A DNA stretch of 64,000 nt from Neolentinus lepideus HHB14362 ss-1 (taxonomy: Eukaryota > Basidiomycota > Agaricomycetes > Gloeophyllales > Gloeophyllaceae): assembly GCA_001632425.1 (NCBI GenBank), contig KV425556.1, positions 451,597 through 515,596 on the forward strand, in the 5' to 3' direction. The first letter of the stretch is position 1. Every line of letters starts with the position of its first letter. Below, one piece after another: positions 11,327 through 21,170 of this stretch. A program made the position numbers and the translations under genes. The notes below the pieces were generated by a model. It searched no databases. It had not been told where the DNA came from and saw nothing but the letters and a program-made list of their open reading frames with translations.

Positions 11327-12006
11327 ATGCTTTATCCGCAGGTCAACGCAAAAATTGCACTCACTTGTCTCTCGGTAGCTCTTGTGGTCTTGAATGCATT
11401 CATCACCTTATCTGCGGTCCTCAAAGGAAACGGCTCGCGGACTAGGAACATCTCATACTGTGCGATGGTTCACGCATAACCTGATTGACTTTGCGGCTGA
11501 TCCAGTATTTCATCTTTGCAGCATTCATCGGTGACGACTACCCGACATGGCTGGATGTAGAAGTCGGAAGCGTTGTCACAACATTCGAAGAGTCCGTTCA
11601 TTACCCCTTCACCACCAATTCCACGGCCAAAGACGAGTGGTGGTCTTTCATACCCGAAACACACCAGGGCTTCCTACGCCTGGGCCCTGAGAAACGGGTG
11701 TTCGCTGTTGCCATGTTCCACGAGCTTCACTGCATCAGCACTTTCTATGGTGCACTTTCTGCGCAACGGCAGTCAGCCACCACAGATTACCATGTCCAAC
11801 ACTGCCTCAATTACTTGCGGCAGTTGTTTCTCTGCTCTGCAGACATGACACTGGAACCATACGACTTTGTGGCTAGAGATTACACTCTTCAACGGGTGGG
11901 CACATCGAGAGTTTGTCGTGATTGGAGTGTAATATACGGAGAGGCGAACAGGCTGCATGAGGATTGGATCAGATTCAAAAGGTCCAATGGTACTTGGATA
12001 GGATAG
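11327..12006 (+). CDS. UstYa-like (DUF3328) membrane oxidase, copy 1
   Basis: Two exons (11327-11459 and 11522-12006) give 205 residues. The start MLYPQVNAKIALTC runs straight into one membrane helix (IALTCLSVALVVLNAFITL), followed by an extracytoplasmic domain with N-glycosylation sites. Both family signatures are present: HELHC (in VAMFHELHCIS) and HVQHC (in YHVQHCLNYLRQLFLC). The family ending CRDWSVIYGEA is also there. UstYa/UstYb homologues carry out oxidative cyclisation and related steps in fungal ribosomal peptide (dikaritin) and cyclochlorotine-type pathways. Many members in mushrooms are unassigned. The neighbouring paralogue 14177-14845, the GNAT genes and the small secreted peptide make a peptide-modifying role possible, but that is inference. 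Confidence 0.87.
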
Positions 12007-12499
12007 AACTCGACAGAACTGGCTCCGCTTCCATTGTAACATTTTTAGCTACAGGGATTGAGATCATGAATGTTGAGAAAGCTAGAGGCGGTGTTCTCGG
12101 CGGAAGAGTTGGCATCAAGAGCTGATATTATTAATGCACTATATCAATGGTGACTGTAGTAGGCCAACGTGGGGAGTACTTACATAGATCACACGAGAGG
12201 GGAACAGCCAAATCAATTGCCAATCAAAGTTCAGAATTAACGCATCTGTGACTCGCACCACAGAAACTGCGTGACATATTTTCACGCTAAGCACGAGCGG
12301 CGATGGTGAGCATATGTCAACATGAAGAGATAAGTTCACAGTAATATCGCAAACTGAGATCTTGCTAACGCCGTTTGCGATGTCCTGTACATACAAAACC
12401 CTGGGACAGTTGATACGCCCATCACTGCCTCACCACAATCGTCTCGATCACGGACTATAAGAACAAGTGCACCGCCAATATTAGCAACTGGAGCTGTGT
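12007..12499. other. Intergenic stretch before the type II membrane protein gene
   Basis: No gene is seen. It should contain the terminator of UstYa-like gene 1 and the promoter of the next gene. Confidence 0.4.
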
Positions 12500-13488
12500 A
12501 TGGCCATATTCTTTCAGGAAAGATACAACCCGCTGCAGGCTACCTCAGAAGGAGACGAAGACAAAGCATTAGGGGAGGAAGGTACATCTTGTGTTGAGCT
12601 TCGATATAATGCTTCTCAATGATCGTGTACACAGTGGTAGGCCATTCGACCAATATCGGGCAGCACGTGTGGTTTGCTCTGGCCATATGTTTGCTATGCA
12701 CTGTCCTCAACATCCTAGTCCTTGCCGACTTAGGTTTTTCAAAGACAGGGAGGGCGGATCAGTGGACATCGCTTCCGCGTCCAAATAAATATATTGGCCT
12801 GGAGACTGTTGACCGAAGCAACACATCCTACCAACCTCCTGCTCCCATTTTCAATTTCCCCCAGCTTTTGACACAAGTGGACAAGACACGTCCGTTGTAT
12901 ACCTTCCCAGATGATTCACGGCGCTGGTATTCACGGACGGGGACAGTCTCCCCAGACGATCGCCGTTTCCACGTCGATAAATATGTGGGTATTGCATTCG
13001 CTCAGAGACATCCTGTTGACTATTGTACAGATGCATTCTATAGCGCAGTTTAGGATCATTGATTGGGGAATGGAGGAATGTGCTGTAGTCATACATATTC
13101 CATCGAAAACTCCACTCAGGAGCTCGGGAACCAACACGACAGTCTTTTTGGGTTCAAATGAGACAAGCATCGATGTATGGCTACTTCATTCGGATTCGCC
13201 AATAGATCCTCGCACGCTATCATGGAAGACACGTCCACGTCGTGAGCGTCACCTTGCAACACTACGTATACTGGCGGGTGAAGTATCAAGTAGTGAGCAC
13301 TTCCTGTGTAGATCGGATTCACTTCAAACTCTGGAGTATGCCTGTTCAATGGGAGATGATTGCATGGTGGACCTTTGGCAAGATAAAGAAGAACCTCTGC
13401 TTGGTACGTGGCACTCGCGATATCCTGCTCATATAATGTGCTAACACATTTCCAAGGTACATATATGCGCCAGTATCCTACAGTATAG
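12500..13488 (+). CDS. Type II single-pass membrane protein of a basidiomycete-specific family
   Basis: Four exons (12500-12581, 12641-12984, 13031-13403, 13457-13488) give 276 residues. A short cytoplasmic start (MAIFFQERYNPLQATSEGDE) precedes one helix (HVWFALAICLLCTVLNILVL). The outer domain follows, with PNKYIGLETVDRS, FNFPQLLTQVDKTRPLYTFP, FRIIDWGMEECAVVIHIPS, IDVWLLHSDSPIDPRTLSW and ACSMGDDCMVDLWQD. It ends GTYMRQYPTV. Proteins of this layout are abundant in mushrooms and are sometimes labelled But2-like. No biochemical role is known to me. It sits between the two UstYa-like genes at the centre of the mirror cluster, so it may take part in the same pathway. Confidence 0.82.
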
Positions 13489-14176
13489 CCGTGCTCGAGC
13501 AGCTGCTGACGAGAGTATTATTACCATTAGCTATTGGTGAAAGGTGTACTAGAGACAAGTGCTATTGAATGTATACAAGCGGTTATAGCATCTGTTCCAT
13601 CAGCCATGTCTGTGTACTCGAGAATTGGACAACAAGACTCGGGGGAATTATGTTCTGCTGTAAGAAGTATGAATATCGTGTCAAAACACAGGCGTTGAAC
13701 TTGAAATTTGGACATGTGCATTGTCCGCAGGCCACTAGCCATCAGTTATGAAGGTATACCCAAAGGAAAGCTGCCTGAAGCTTGAAGCACGAGCCCGATC
13801 TCAGTGAACTGAAGCTGAACCAAAGCCCCTACTCAACGTACTCAACCTCTACTCCAAGCTTGCGCTTCTAAATTCCGAGCTGAGCACTTTACTTGATGGC
13901 CTATAGGGCTTGAACCTGGCTTCGCAGGGTTCGGCTCACCGAGGGGCACAACCTAGACTCAGGTCAGGGATTTTACCGTCAATCTCCTGATGGCCACAAG
14001 GCAACAGTGCGGAGTATTTCAGCTGTCTTGTATCATGATAAGGTCCGAGGCTTTGAGCCTTAAGCTCTGCCTTGCACAACACTAACATTGCCGCTGAGAG
14101 TACAGATCAAACACATACTTTATTTGTAGGTGCAACGGCAACAAGACATACATCCGAGTCTTATATACTCATCGTA
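13489..14176. other. Intergenic stretch at the axis of the mirror cluster
   Basis: The two flanking genes converge here, with 3' ends at 13488 and 14177. No gene or obvious hairpin was seen. If the mirror arrangement arose by inverted duplication, its axis falls near this stretch or the preceding gene. Confidence 0.4.
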
Positions 14177-14845
14177 TTACACCGCTTCATAAGCAGCAGC
14201 CGCTTCGTAAACTGCCGTCCAATTGCGACATATGTAATCGGATGAGAAACTCGTTACCCTAAATGAAGTGCTTAAGCATCGCTCGATGAAGACTGGGGGA
14301 TGGTGCATCCTCACCTATTTCCACTCGGGCGGCGTACTAACTCCAGTCGGGTATCAGCTAAGCACAAAATTGTCTGCCGAAGATAATTCATGCAGTGTCT
14401 TGCGAGAGAGTTTGGTTCATCTACATGTATATATGCTTCTCGAACGATGTTTAGACAGTGCAATTGATGGAAGAGTGCCACAGTGTGAGGATGTTGGGCC
14501 GCACCAACGAAGACAAGGTGTCCTCCTGGCGGGAGCATGCTTGCATATTCCTCGGCAGCACTGGGGCCATTGAGCTGGTAGTGCACAGTATCTTCTATGT
14601 GCATCTTTACCCAACCAGTGCTCTGGAGTGGTAGACTATACAGTTGGGCTGCTGGACTATCTGTGGAGGAGGATCCGAGGACCAGAAGAGGAGACGGTCA
14701 GCTAAAGCTGATACGTAACCAAGTAGAGATGCATACATTGCGTAGACCGTATTAACCGTAGCACCGGTTGCAAGGAGAGCAGTCCGACGAGAAGTACGCT
14801 CACACACGCTCGAACCCACACTCGAAGGGGAGGGGAAGTAAACAT
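14177..14845 (-). CDS. UstYa-like (DUF3328) membrane oxidase, copy 2
   Basis: The probable start is at 14845 (MFTSPPLRVWVRACVSVLLV, a short tail into a membrane helix). The core exon reads QLYSLPLQSTGWVKMHIEDT, then HYQLNGPSAAEEYASMLPPG and VALFHQLHCLNIVREAYI. After an intron with donor GTGAGG (near 14315) the last exon reads VTSFSSDYICRNWTAVYEAA and stops at 14177. The first signature HQLHC is intact. The second reads LARHC, so its first His is replaced by Leu, unlike copy 1. The family ending CRNWTAVYEA matches. The exon joining the helix to the core could not be fixed; alternatives exist between 14660 and 14770. The role is presumably the same oxidative family as copy 1. Confidence 0.75.
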
Positions 14846-14984
14846 GATATGTCTTGACGATTGGCTGGATACCCTGAATGATGTTCAGTGTAGATATCAG
14901 GTGCACATGTCATGTAGGTGTACAATCAGAGACAGAACAGAATCGATCGATCAAGTCGATGCGTTTGCATCGTACCAGCTCTAT

Positions 14985-15332
14985 ACACGGCGCCGGTGTT
15001 CATACGTCGAAAATCACAAATTTTTGGTGATGGAATGTGAAACATAGATTGAATAAGGTTTGATATCTGCTAGAGCCGGTCATACCGTCATAGAGCTCCA
15101 TGGGTTGGATTCAGATGGCCATCTTTCGCTGACTCGCAGATAGTGTCCACAGCAGGTCGTGGAGTATACCGGTCAATTTAATTTCAAATTCTACTAGTGG
15201 AAGTAGCGCTCAAGACTTACCGAGTTGAACGCGACTTGATGCTGGCCTCACGTTCAACCCTCAAGACCGGGTTTGATCTGTGATTCAATACGTGATCTGA
15301 CGGTAATGATCACGGGGCCATCATTGGATCCC
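14985..15332 (-). repeat. Inverted cassette, copy B (upstream of UstYa-like gene 2)
   Basis: Reverse-complement partner of 10640-10985. It ends about 140 bp upstream of the start codon of the minus-strand UstYa-like gene, so both cassettes have the same position and direction relative to a UstYa-like gene. The noncoding cassette copies are far more alike than the proteins they precede. That fits recent gene conversion, a mobile element or selection on a shared promoter. Confidence 0.85.
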
Positions 15333-15545
15333 ATACTATAGCACATCAGCTAGTACTTCCAAGACGGCCCGACGGTCCCCAGATCAGCGGGAGTGGGCAT
15401 GTATACTCCATTTTCCTCTCCGAGTCCTTATCTCTACCAATGAAGAATCTGTGGTGATTGATATCATCTTGTGCTCTGTGTCGGCTTGGGCTTAACATCA
15501 GATCGTGTTTCGAACAGAATATAACTCAGTTAGTATGCACCGAAG

Positions 15546-15554
15546 ATATATAAA
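15546..15554 (+). promoter_or_regulatory. TATA box of the small secreted peptide gene
   Basis: ATATATAAAG about 60 bp upstream of the ATG at 15613 is a good TATA element at a usual distance. It supports the short reading frame as a real gene. Confidence 0.6.
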
Positions 15555-15612
15555 GGATAAGGCCAGGAATTTCTTCGACAATCACTGGAAGCAAAAAAAC
15601 AGTTCCGTCATA

Positions 15613-15756
15613 ATGAACTACTTCTACATCTTTGCCTTGTTCTGCACATGTGCATTATCCTTGGGAGTACTAGTCGCGGCAGCGCCGGTACCGATCGAGC
15701 CATCATCTGACGCCTGTGGTGGCGACGTGTCAGGCTTGTCGGCGAAATGCTTTTAA
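15613..15756 (+). CDS. Small secreted peptide, 47 residues, unknown family
   Basis: The frame starts MNYFYIFALFCTCALSLGVL and has a strong signal peptide, with a likely cut after VLVAAA. About 22 residues remain, with a Pro-rich start (PVPIEPSSDACGGDVSGLS) and two cysteines (DACGG and KCF at the end). I chose the ATG at 15613 because it begins the hydrophobic core and lies below a TATA box. A longer in-frame start at 15505 would hide the signal. The stop is followed at once by GGTAGGC, and a further splice could alter the 3' region. It lies between the UstYa-like gene 2 cassette and GNAT copy 2. It lacks the repeated Kex2 sites of known dikaritin precursors, so it could equally be an ordinary small secreted protein. 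Confidence 0.55.
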   Translation: MNYFYIFALFCTCALSLGVLVAAAPVPIEPSSDACGGDVSGLSAKCF

Positions 15757-16138
15757 GGTAGGCATCTTAGTAATCTCGTGGATAGGAAAATTCTGATAGT
15801 CCTCCAGTCACAGAGAGAGTATAACATGTGAGCACATGCATGTCTTGAATTCTATGGTATGTTAGTGCTAACTAACTGTCACCAGATATTTGATTTTTGG
15901 ACTGCTGTGCAAGCTCGCAAGCTCATTAATTGTTTGGACGAGATGCTGGGTGTGCTATGCAGCAGCGACTATGCCAGAATCTAGTCCGGGCACGTCTCAT
16001 TCGATGTCAAGTATAACTATAGCACTGGAATCTATGTCACGGAGGTCGAAGCGTGTCTTGTCATGTATACTTATCCATGATATCTAATATTCCAATAACT
16101 GCAACTTCATCCGAAGCTATTGCTCGACGGTGCTATTA
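15757..16138. other. Downstream region of the small peptide gene
   Basis: No gene is recognised. The convergent GNAT copy 2 ends at 16139. Confidence 0.35.
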
Positions 16139-17133
16139 CTAAGCACTTGAGTTTACATCGGTTTTAGCATGCTTAATCAAGCATGTGAATACCATGTCCG
16201 TATTCTTCGGGCTCTTACCGGCAGGTCCAGAGCCCGCTACGACAAAACCCATGGACTGGTATATACTAATCTGTAGAGGTTTAGAAATCAAAGTCAACAG
16301 AACGCACTCCTTCTGTAAGAGAACTCACATTTAACGTTCCCATCGTCTCCAGACACAGCGACTCGCCCTTCAACTTGGCCTGAATAAACGATGAGGCTGA
16401 GTGAACATCTTTGCAAGCCTGATACGCTCACCTTGTCTTCGATTGCGGTAATTAATGCGCGTCCGAATCCCCGATGCTGGTAATCAGGTACGACGCCGAA
16501 CACTTGTAGATGGTACGAAGAAAGCTTGACCCCGGACCCAAAACAATTCTCGCACAGGGCATCGTACTCCTGAAGGAACTGTTTCCAGGGCAATTTAGCT
16601 TAGACTAAGGTTTAAAGCGAGAGTCATCCATACGTTATCCCACCACGCCCTGTACACAGTATCTATCTTGCTCATAATATCATCCCATCCAGCGGCATGT
16701 TGCTCGGCCCTATTTGAATAAATTTGCCTTAGCGTCGTCAGCGAGCGCTGCGTGAAATGACTGACGTGGACAGAAATTTCTGCCCGGGTCCAAACCAGAG
16801 GGCACCGCCGACAATGCCGTCAGCCGGAACTTCGACAACATAAACCTCCCCTCCAAGAAGGGTGGCATTCACGTGTGCCCGTAGAAAGGGTGCAACAAGC
16901 TCTCTCTTTCCACCAAGTGCAGAGAAGAAGTAACCTGCACTGGCTGAGCTAATGCGGCACTATGAAATGAGAAACTATTCACCTACTGTAGTTAAATGCA
17001 CGTGCCAAGGCATCGGCTGTTTTATCCAGTTCTTCCTCTGTTTTGACTGTGGGTTAGTACGGAATCGATTCATACGAGTCATAATGGCTGCCGCACCCGT
17101 TGGATTAAGGAGTCGTCTAACGGAGAATGACAT
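16139..17133 (-). CDS. GNAT-family N-acetyltransferase, copy 2
   Basis: The start is at 17133 (MSFSVRRLLNPTEEELDKTA after joining 17097-17133 to 16983-17037). The third exon begins at 16948 and reads SASAGYFFSALGGKREL, GGEVYVVEVPADG and ALWFGPGQKFLS. Later exons carry the Trp pair (YRAWWDN), VFGVVPDYQHRGFGRALI (acetyl-CoA signature QHRGFG) and GESLCLETMGTLN. A last exon reads ISIYQSMGFVVAG and stops at 16139. It shares its layout and most intron positions with copy 1 but only moderate protein identity, so the two are old paralogues. The substrate is unknown. It points towards UstYa-like gene 2 just as copy 1 points towards gene 1. Confidence 0.82.
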
Positions 17134-17880
17134 GATACTCGAGTAAACTCTAGAAACTGGGGAAGCTGGGTCTGGGAGGAGAATAGATGAAAGCTTAAGT
17201 ACGCGAAGTAGACTATTGTAGAACATTCTCGTACCGAGTGAGCGGTGCTCAAGCAGATCCAATGCTATGGGTTGTATCAGACCGATCATACATAGCCATA
17301 CGAAGCACCACATAAGTACTGCACGCGCCTATATGTATATTTAGGCTCCGTTCGAATGCACAGCGGCCAACAAGCGCTTGAAGCGTGAAGCGTGAAGCAA
17401 ATGGGAAGCCGCCACCAAACCTTGCGATCTTGATTTGCTCGCAAGGTTTGGTGGTCGCTTTGCATTTAGTCAAGCGTGATTTCGCACCCGGAACGTGGCA
17501 GTTTGACGGACTCGTCTTGACTCTGAGCTTTTTGAGAGCATTCTGGAGCAGCCGTACACGTCGAGCAGTCTTGAGACTTGTACCAGACGTGCCTCACTCA
17601 GTCCGGTCTCCTATGGTTTTTTACGACCAGTGAATCTCCATTTATCGACCGAGGATAAACGTTCTGTATGGAGGGTGCAACAGCCACATCTGCCCTTATG
17701 CGGGTCGTGGATATACTTAATGTCTAAAGCGTTCCAAAACAGGCAGAGCTTTAAGCTGTATACCCCGACAATTGCGGACTCCACTGCTGCAAGCCTACCT
17801 AGTCCTGACGACCTCTGAGATGCCACAAGAAATGGACAAGTTCAAACTGCACTTGTCCGGGTCGCGTTGTGGTGCTGGCG
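17134..17880. other. Intergenic stretch with a hairpin repeat
   Basis: No gene is seen. It contains tandem GAAGCGT units near 17380-17396 and the inverted repeat listed separately, which suggests remains of a small hairpin-forming element. Confidence 0.4.
17412..17454. repeat. Perfect 16-bp inverted repeat, hairpin
   Basis: CCACCAAACCTTGCGA at 17412-17427 is matched by its exact reverse complement at 17439-17454, with an 11-nt loop. Weaker pairing extends outward: AAATGGGAAGCC on the left against GCTTTGCATTT on the right, with CTTGAAGCGTGAAGC against GTCAAGCGTGA beyond. The whole looks like a small foldback element of about 100 bp. Confidence 0.8.
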
Positions 17881-18990
17881 AGCGTACTACACTCTCCAGG
17901 AGCTCTTCACCATGCGACATGGTCAGTCTGGGAGGCGTGAGTTGAATCTCTGTCGGATGTTTGATATTTGAGGAGACACGTTTGGCAGGCGCATATACGT
18001 CAAGTGCGCTCGAGACGCTGTGACAGAAGCAGTGACGATGCGCTTCGTCGCCACATACCAAAAACCCCTTCCCCCAAGTTTGGCGCACCTTTCCCTGGCG
18101 TGGCAAGCGCTACATCGCCATTTCCTGTGTACCGGGCACCGACATCAAACAGCGCAGATGGCGTATACTGCCTTCTACAGTACACGACCACATCGTCACA
18201 CAGCTCAGGACGTTCTTTGCGCAGCTGCGTGCCATCCCGCCTCCGACCGGGACTATGATGGGGTCGTCTGTGGTAGGGGGCGCATCTTGGATTTCAGAGT
18301 GTACGCTAGCGAGCTGTCCGACCATACGACAACGAGGCGCACTTCGACAGGCAGTCGCACTGCGGCGAGCCTCTTGAGTCCCTCCCAGAGCCGGCCCGCG
18401 CTGTGCACTCGGCGCGGAACATCGTGGTAGCTGACGATGACAGCGGACGCGTTACGGGTCTTGTCGACTAGGAGTACAGCGTACTGAGAGAGCTGCAAGG
18501 CCGTGAACTTGGATTATGAAAAGGATGTGCAATTCAAGGAGCGGGTGCCAGAATTCGTGGAGAAGTATAACTTTGTCTATCGGAGAATCTGCCAGGATCG
18601 GGTCAAGAGCGGGGTCTCCGGAAGCCATGTCGAAGCTGAAGAAGCTCTACTGAGAAGTCAACGGCGAGGAGGAAAAGGCCTGACAAAGGATACACAGTTG
18701 CAGTGCGGTTGCTGACCAGGCCCGAGAGGACCATTGCTGTGAACAAGCTGTGAAACTCATTATACTCAAGTGTGCGTGTAGGATGATAGACGCCAGTTCG
18801 AAAGACCGCTGCATTGCATAGCCAGCACTCATGACGGACGCATAGATAATAAATGACAAGCATGATGTGATGCATGATGGTCGTGATGGTCACATTGCGG
18901 CATAGGCGCCCCAATTCGGCAGTTGTGGGTCCAAGGGGATGTCCGAGATATTGAGAAGCCGTATACTTATTCAGTTTATTCAACTGTGTC
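17880..18990 (+). repeat. Unassigned duplicated module D, copy 1
   Basis: The part 18180-18990 is matched in reverse orientation by 29410-30120. The part 17880-18310 is matched in direct orientation, more weakly, by 20805-21170 and 30690-30840. The module keeps open stretches. The minus strand at 18253-18498 reads VDKTRNASAVIVSYHDVPRR and VHSAGRLWEGLKRL. The plus strand at 18503-18715 reads NLDYEKDVQFKERVPEF. The minus strand near 18250 reads DDPIIVPVGGGMARSCAKNV. I cannot assign a family or decide the coding strand. Conservation of the peptide pieces between copies suggests a former gene. Confidence 0.6.
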
Positions 18991-19188
18991 ACGAACTTCC
19001 GAGTCCATGAGGCTGTTGAACATTGAAGACCTACTAGGTCAAGATCTGATGCAAGTGGTTCCACTCACTTCTATAAATAAAACATGTAGGAGCCGTATTT
19101 TGATAATGATCATTTCTTCCGCATGCATGTGGGCGACCTGCAGCTGATTGTATTTTGTATTTTTCATCGTCACGAAAAGCTGAAATGG

Positions 19189-20740
19189 CTAGTAGTCTGA
19201 AGAGAGCCGCTTCGTCGCAAGGCATAATTTTGCCCACATGCAAAACCCGGTCGCATGCGCATTCGTACATCGTAATAGTAATAATACATTATCACCATCC
19301 TTCTCCCCACCCTCACTCCCCGCCTCACTCCCCAACCTCCTCTCCCCTCCTCCCCTCCTCCTCACCTTCCGCCCAAAAGCGAGCACCCCCACCCACATCA
19401 GCACCCCAAACATAATGAGCGTGACCGCGCCCGTGAGCCCCGCGCCGAGGAAGCCCGCGCCGACGGGGGTGATATTCTGATGGGGGGAGGGGGAGGGGAG
19501 GGAGAAATAGGCGCTGCACCCCCTGTCGACTTTGTTGGAGCAGGCGGTGCACCATTGGGCGGTGGTGTTGATCGCTGCGGGCTGTTCGAAGACGAGTGAT
19601 TAGCAAGGATGGAAGGAGAAAGGGAGAAATCTCGCGATCGCAATACCCACCGCCAGAGTATCAACGAACGTCTGCACCCCCACGTCCCCCCCGCTCCCGA
19701 ACATATTGTACGTGACGAACTCCGCTGTAGCCTCGGTGCCGTTCCGGAAGTTCATACGCACGACGGGCGCGCCGCCCCTGCTTGGCTGGCGGATTTCGAG
19801 GACGACGGCGGAGGCATAGTCGACTGCACGAAAAGCAAACGGTATTCGAGTCAGTATTAGGAATAAGGACAAGGCGGTATGATATAAAGGACAAGATAGG
19901 AAAGTATGGAGAAGAGGAGACGAGAGCACGCACCGATGCCCGCGAGCTCCGGGTACGCCTCCGCCACCCCAGTCACGTTAAAGAGGGATAAGAACGGCTT
20001 GTATGCTATCGCGTTGTATACGAGCTTGGTCGGGTCGGAGGCGTTGGCGATGTTTTGCATGCCGGCGAGGATGTTGGGGAGCATGATTTGGATGGTCACT
20101 GGTCGCGATTATTAAGTAGATAGTTTATTTAAGTTAGAAGTGGTGTACGAAGATGGGAAGGGGATGGGGATGGGCTCATCGTTCCCGATACCGTCGAGTT
20201 GGGCCGAGGAGAAGACGCCGTACTCGTGGAAGTTGGCGAGCGCGCGGGCTTGCGCGAGGAACGTCAGCGGGAAGTTGGCTGAAAAGGTGGCGTTGTGGAT
20301 CACGTTGACGTTCATAAAGTCGAAGATCTACGGTAACACATGTCCGATTAGTTGTGTCTCACCAAAAATCAAGAAAGGAGGAAGGAAGAAAGGAGGAGGA
20401 GGCAGCACGTACGTTCCACATGTTAGTGAGCGATACGGAGCGCCCGTCGAGGTAGGGCGGGAGCTGCGAGAGAAAGGCCGACGCGGATTTTTGCACCGCT
20501 TGGAAGAGGGGGGAGTTGTAGAACGCCAGGGTCGCGTCATTGAAGGTCTGGGTGATACGTCGGGCGCGGGTCAGGCGCAACATCGAGTATGACACACGTT
20601 ACAGTCTGTCCATCCTTCGAGGGAGACGTCTTCGTCGGGCTCGACGGTTCGGACTGGGCGGGACATATGTCAGATGCGCTCGCTCGGTGCACCTGAGACG
20701 CTGATATACTCACTGGGTACGTACTGGCGAGTATCGCTAA
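19189..20740 (-). pseudogene. 5'-truncated copy of the histidine acid phosphatase gene
   Basis: Read on the minus strand, this is the counterpart of the complete gene at 22311-24266, from the micro-exon onwards. It includes FNDATLAFYNSPLFQ, FMNVNVIHNATFSAN, ANASDPTKLVYNAIAYKPF, VDYASAVVLEIRQPSRGG and the membrane segment VTLIMFGVLMWVGVLAFG. It then runs on with a different tail to a stop at 19189. The first two exons, which carry the catalytic RHG motif, are missing. Similarity stops at about 20740 in a sequence that contains a module D piece. The remaining exons keep open frames and splice sites, so decay is recent, but no active phosphatase can be made. Confidence 0.85.
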
Positions 20741-20804
20741 CATTCACTGAGCTGTCAGACTGGATGTCCAACTGTACACTCATCGCGACAGTACTAGTTG
20801 CAAG

Positions 20805-21170
20805 ATGTTGACTTTATTCAGACAGCTCTTCAAGCTTCACCATGGAGCTTGGTCAGTCTGGGATCGCTTTCCTTGTGTTGAATCTTTGATACTTGGGGCG
20901 GGTGTCCGTGCATATACATCAAGCATCGTCGCCTACACATCTCGGGACGTTCTTTGCGCGTCTGTGGTGGGGGGGCGGGGGGGGCGCGATTTTGGATTTC
21001 AGAGTACCGTGCGGACTATACGACGACGCAGCGCGAGCCCTATTCACGCATAATGACGGTGATGCGGAACATCGTGGTGGCGGGCTGGTCGACTGGGGAT
21101 GTGTCGTGAACTGGAATATGCGGTTCAAGGAGCGGTGCGACTTGTCAGAGGAGTATGTGACATTTGTTCG
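20805..21170 (+). repeat. Module D, partial degraded copy 2
   Basis: It shares with copy 1 the landmarks AGCTTCACCATGGAGC-like sequence, GGGACGTTCTTTGCGC, a G-rich tract (20965-20990) and the last piece VNWNMRFKERCD, equivalent to VNLDYEKDVQFKERV. Its internal part is deleted and it abuts the truncated end of the phosphatase copy. Confidence 0.6.

Noticed and set aside
20960..20990. G-rich tract as a quadruplex regulatory element
   Set aside because: Present in module D copies with varying length; without evidence of a promoter there it is best seen as a slippage-prone run.
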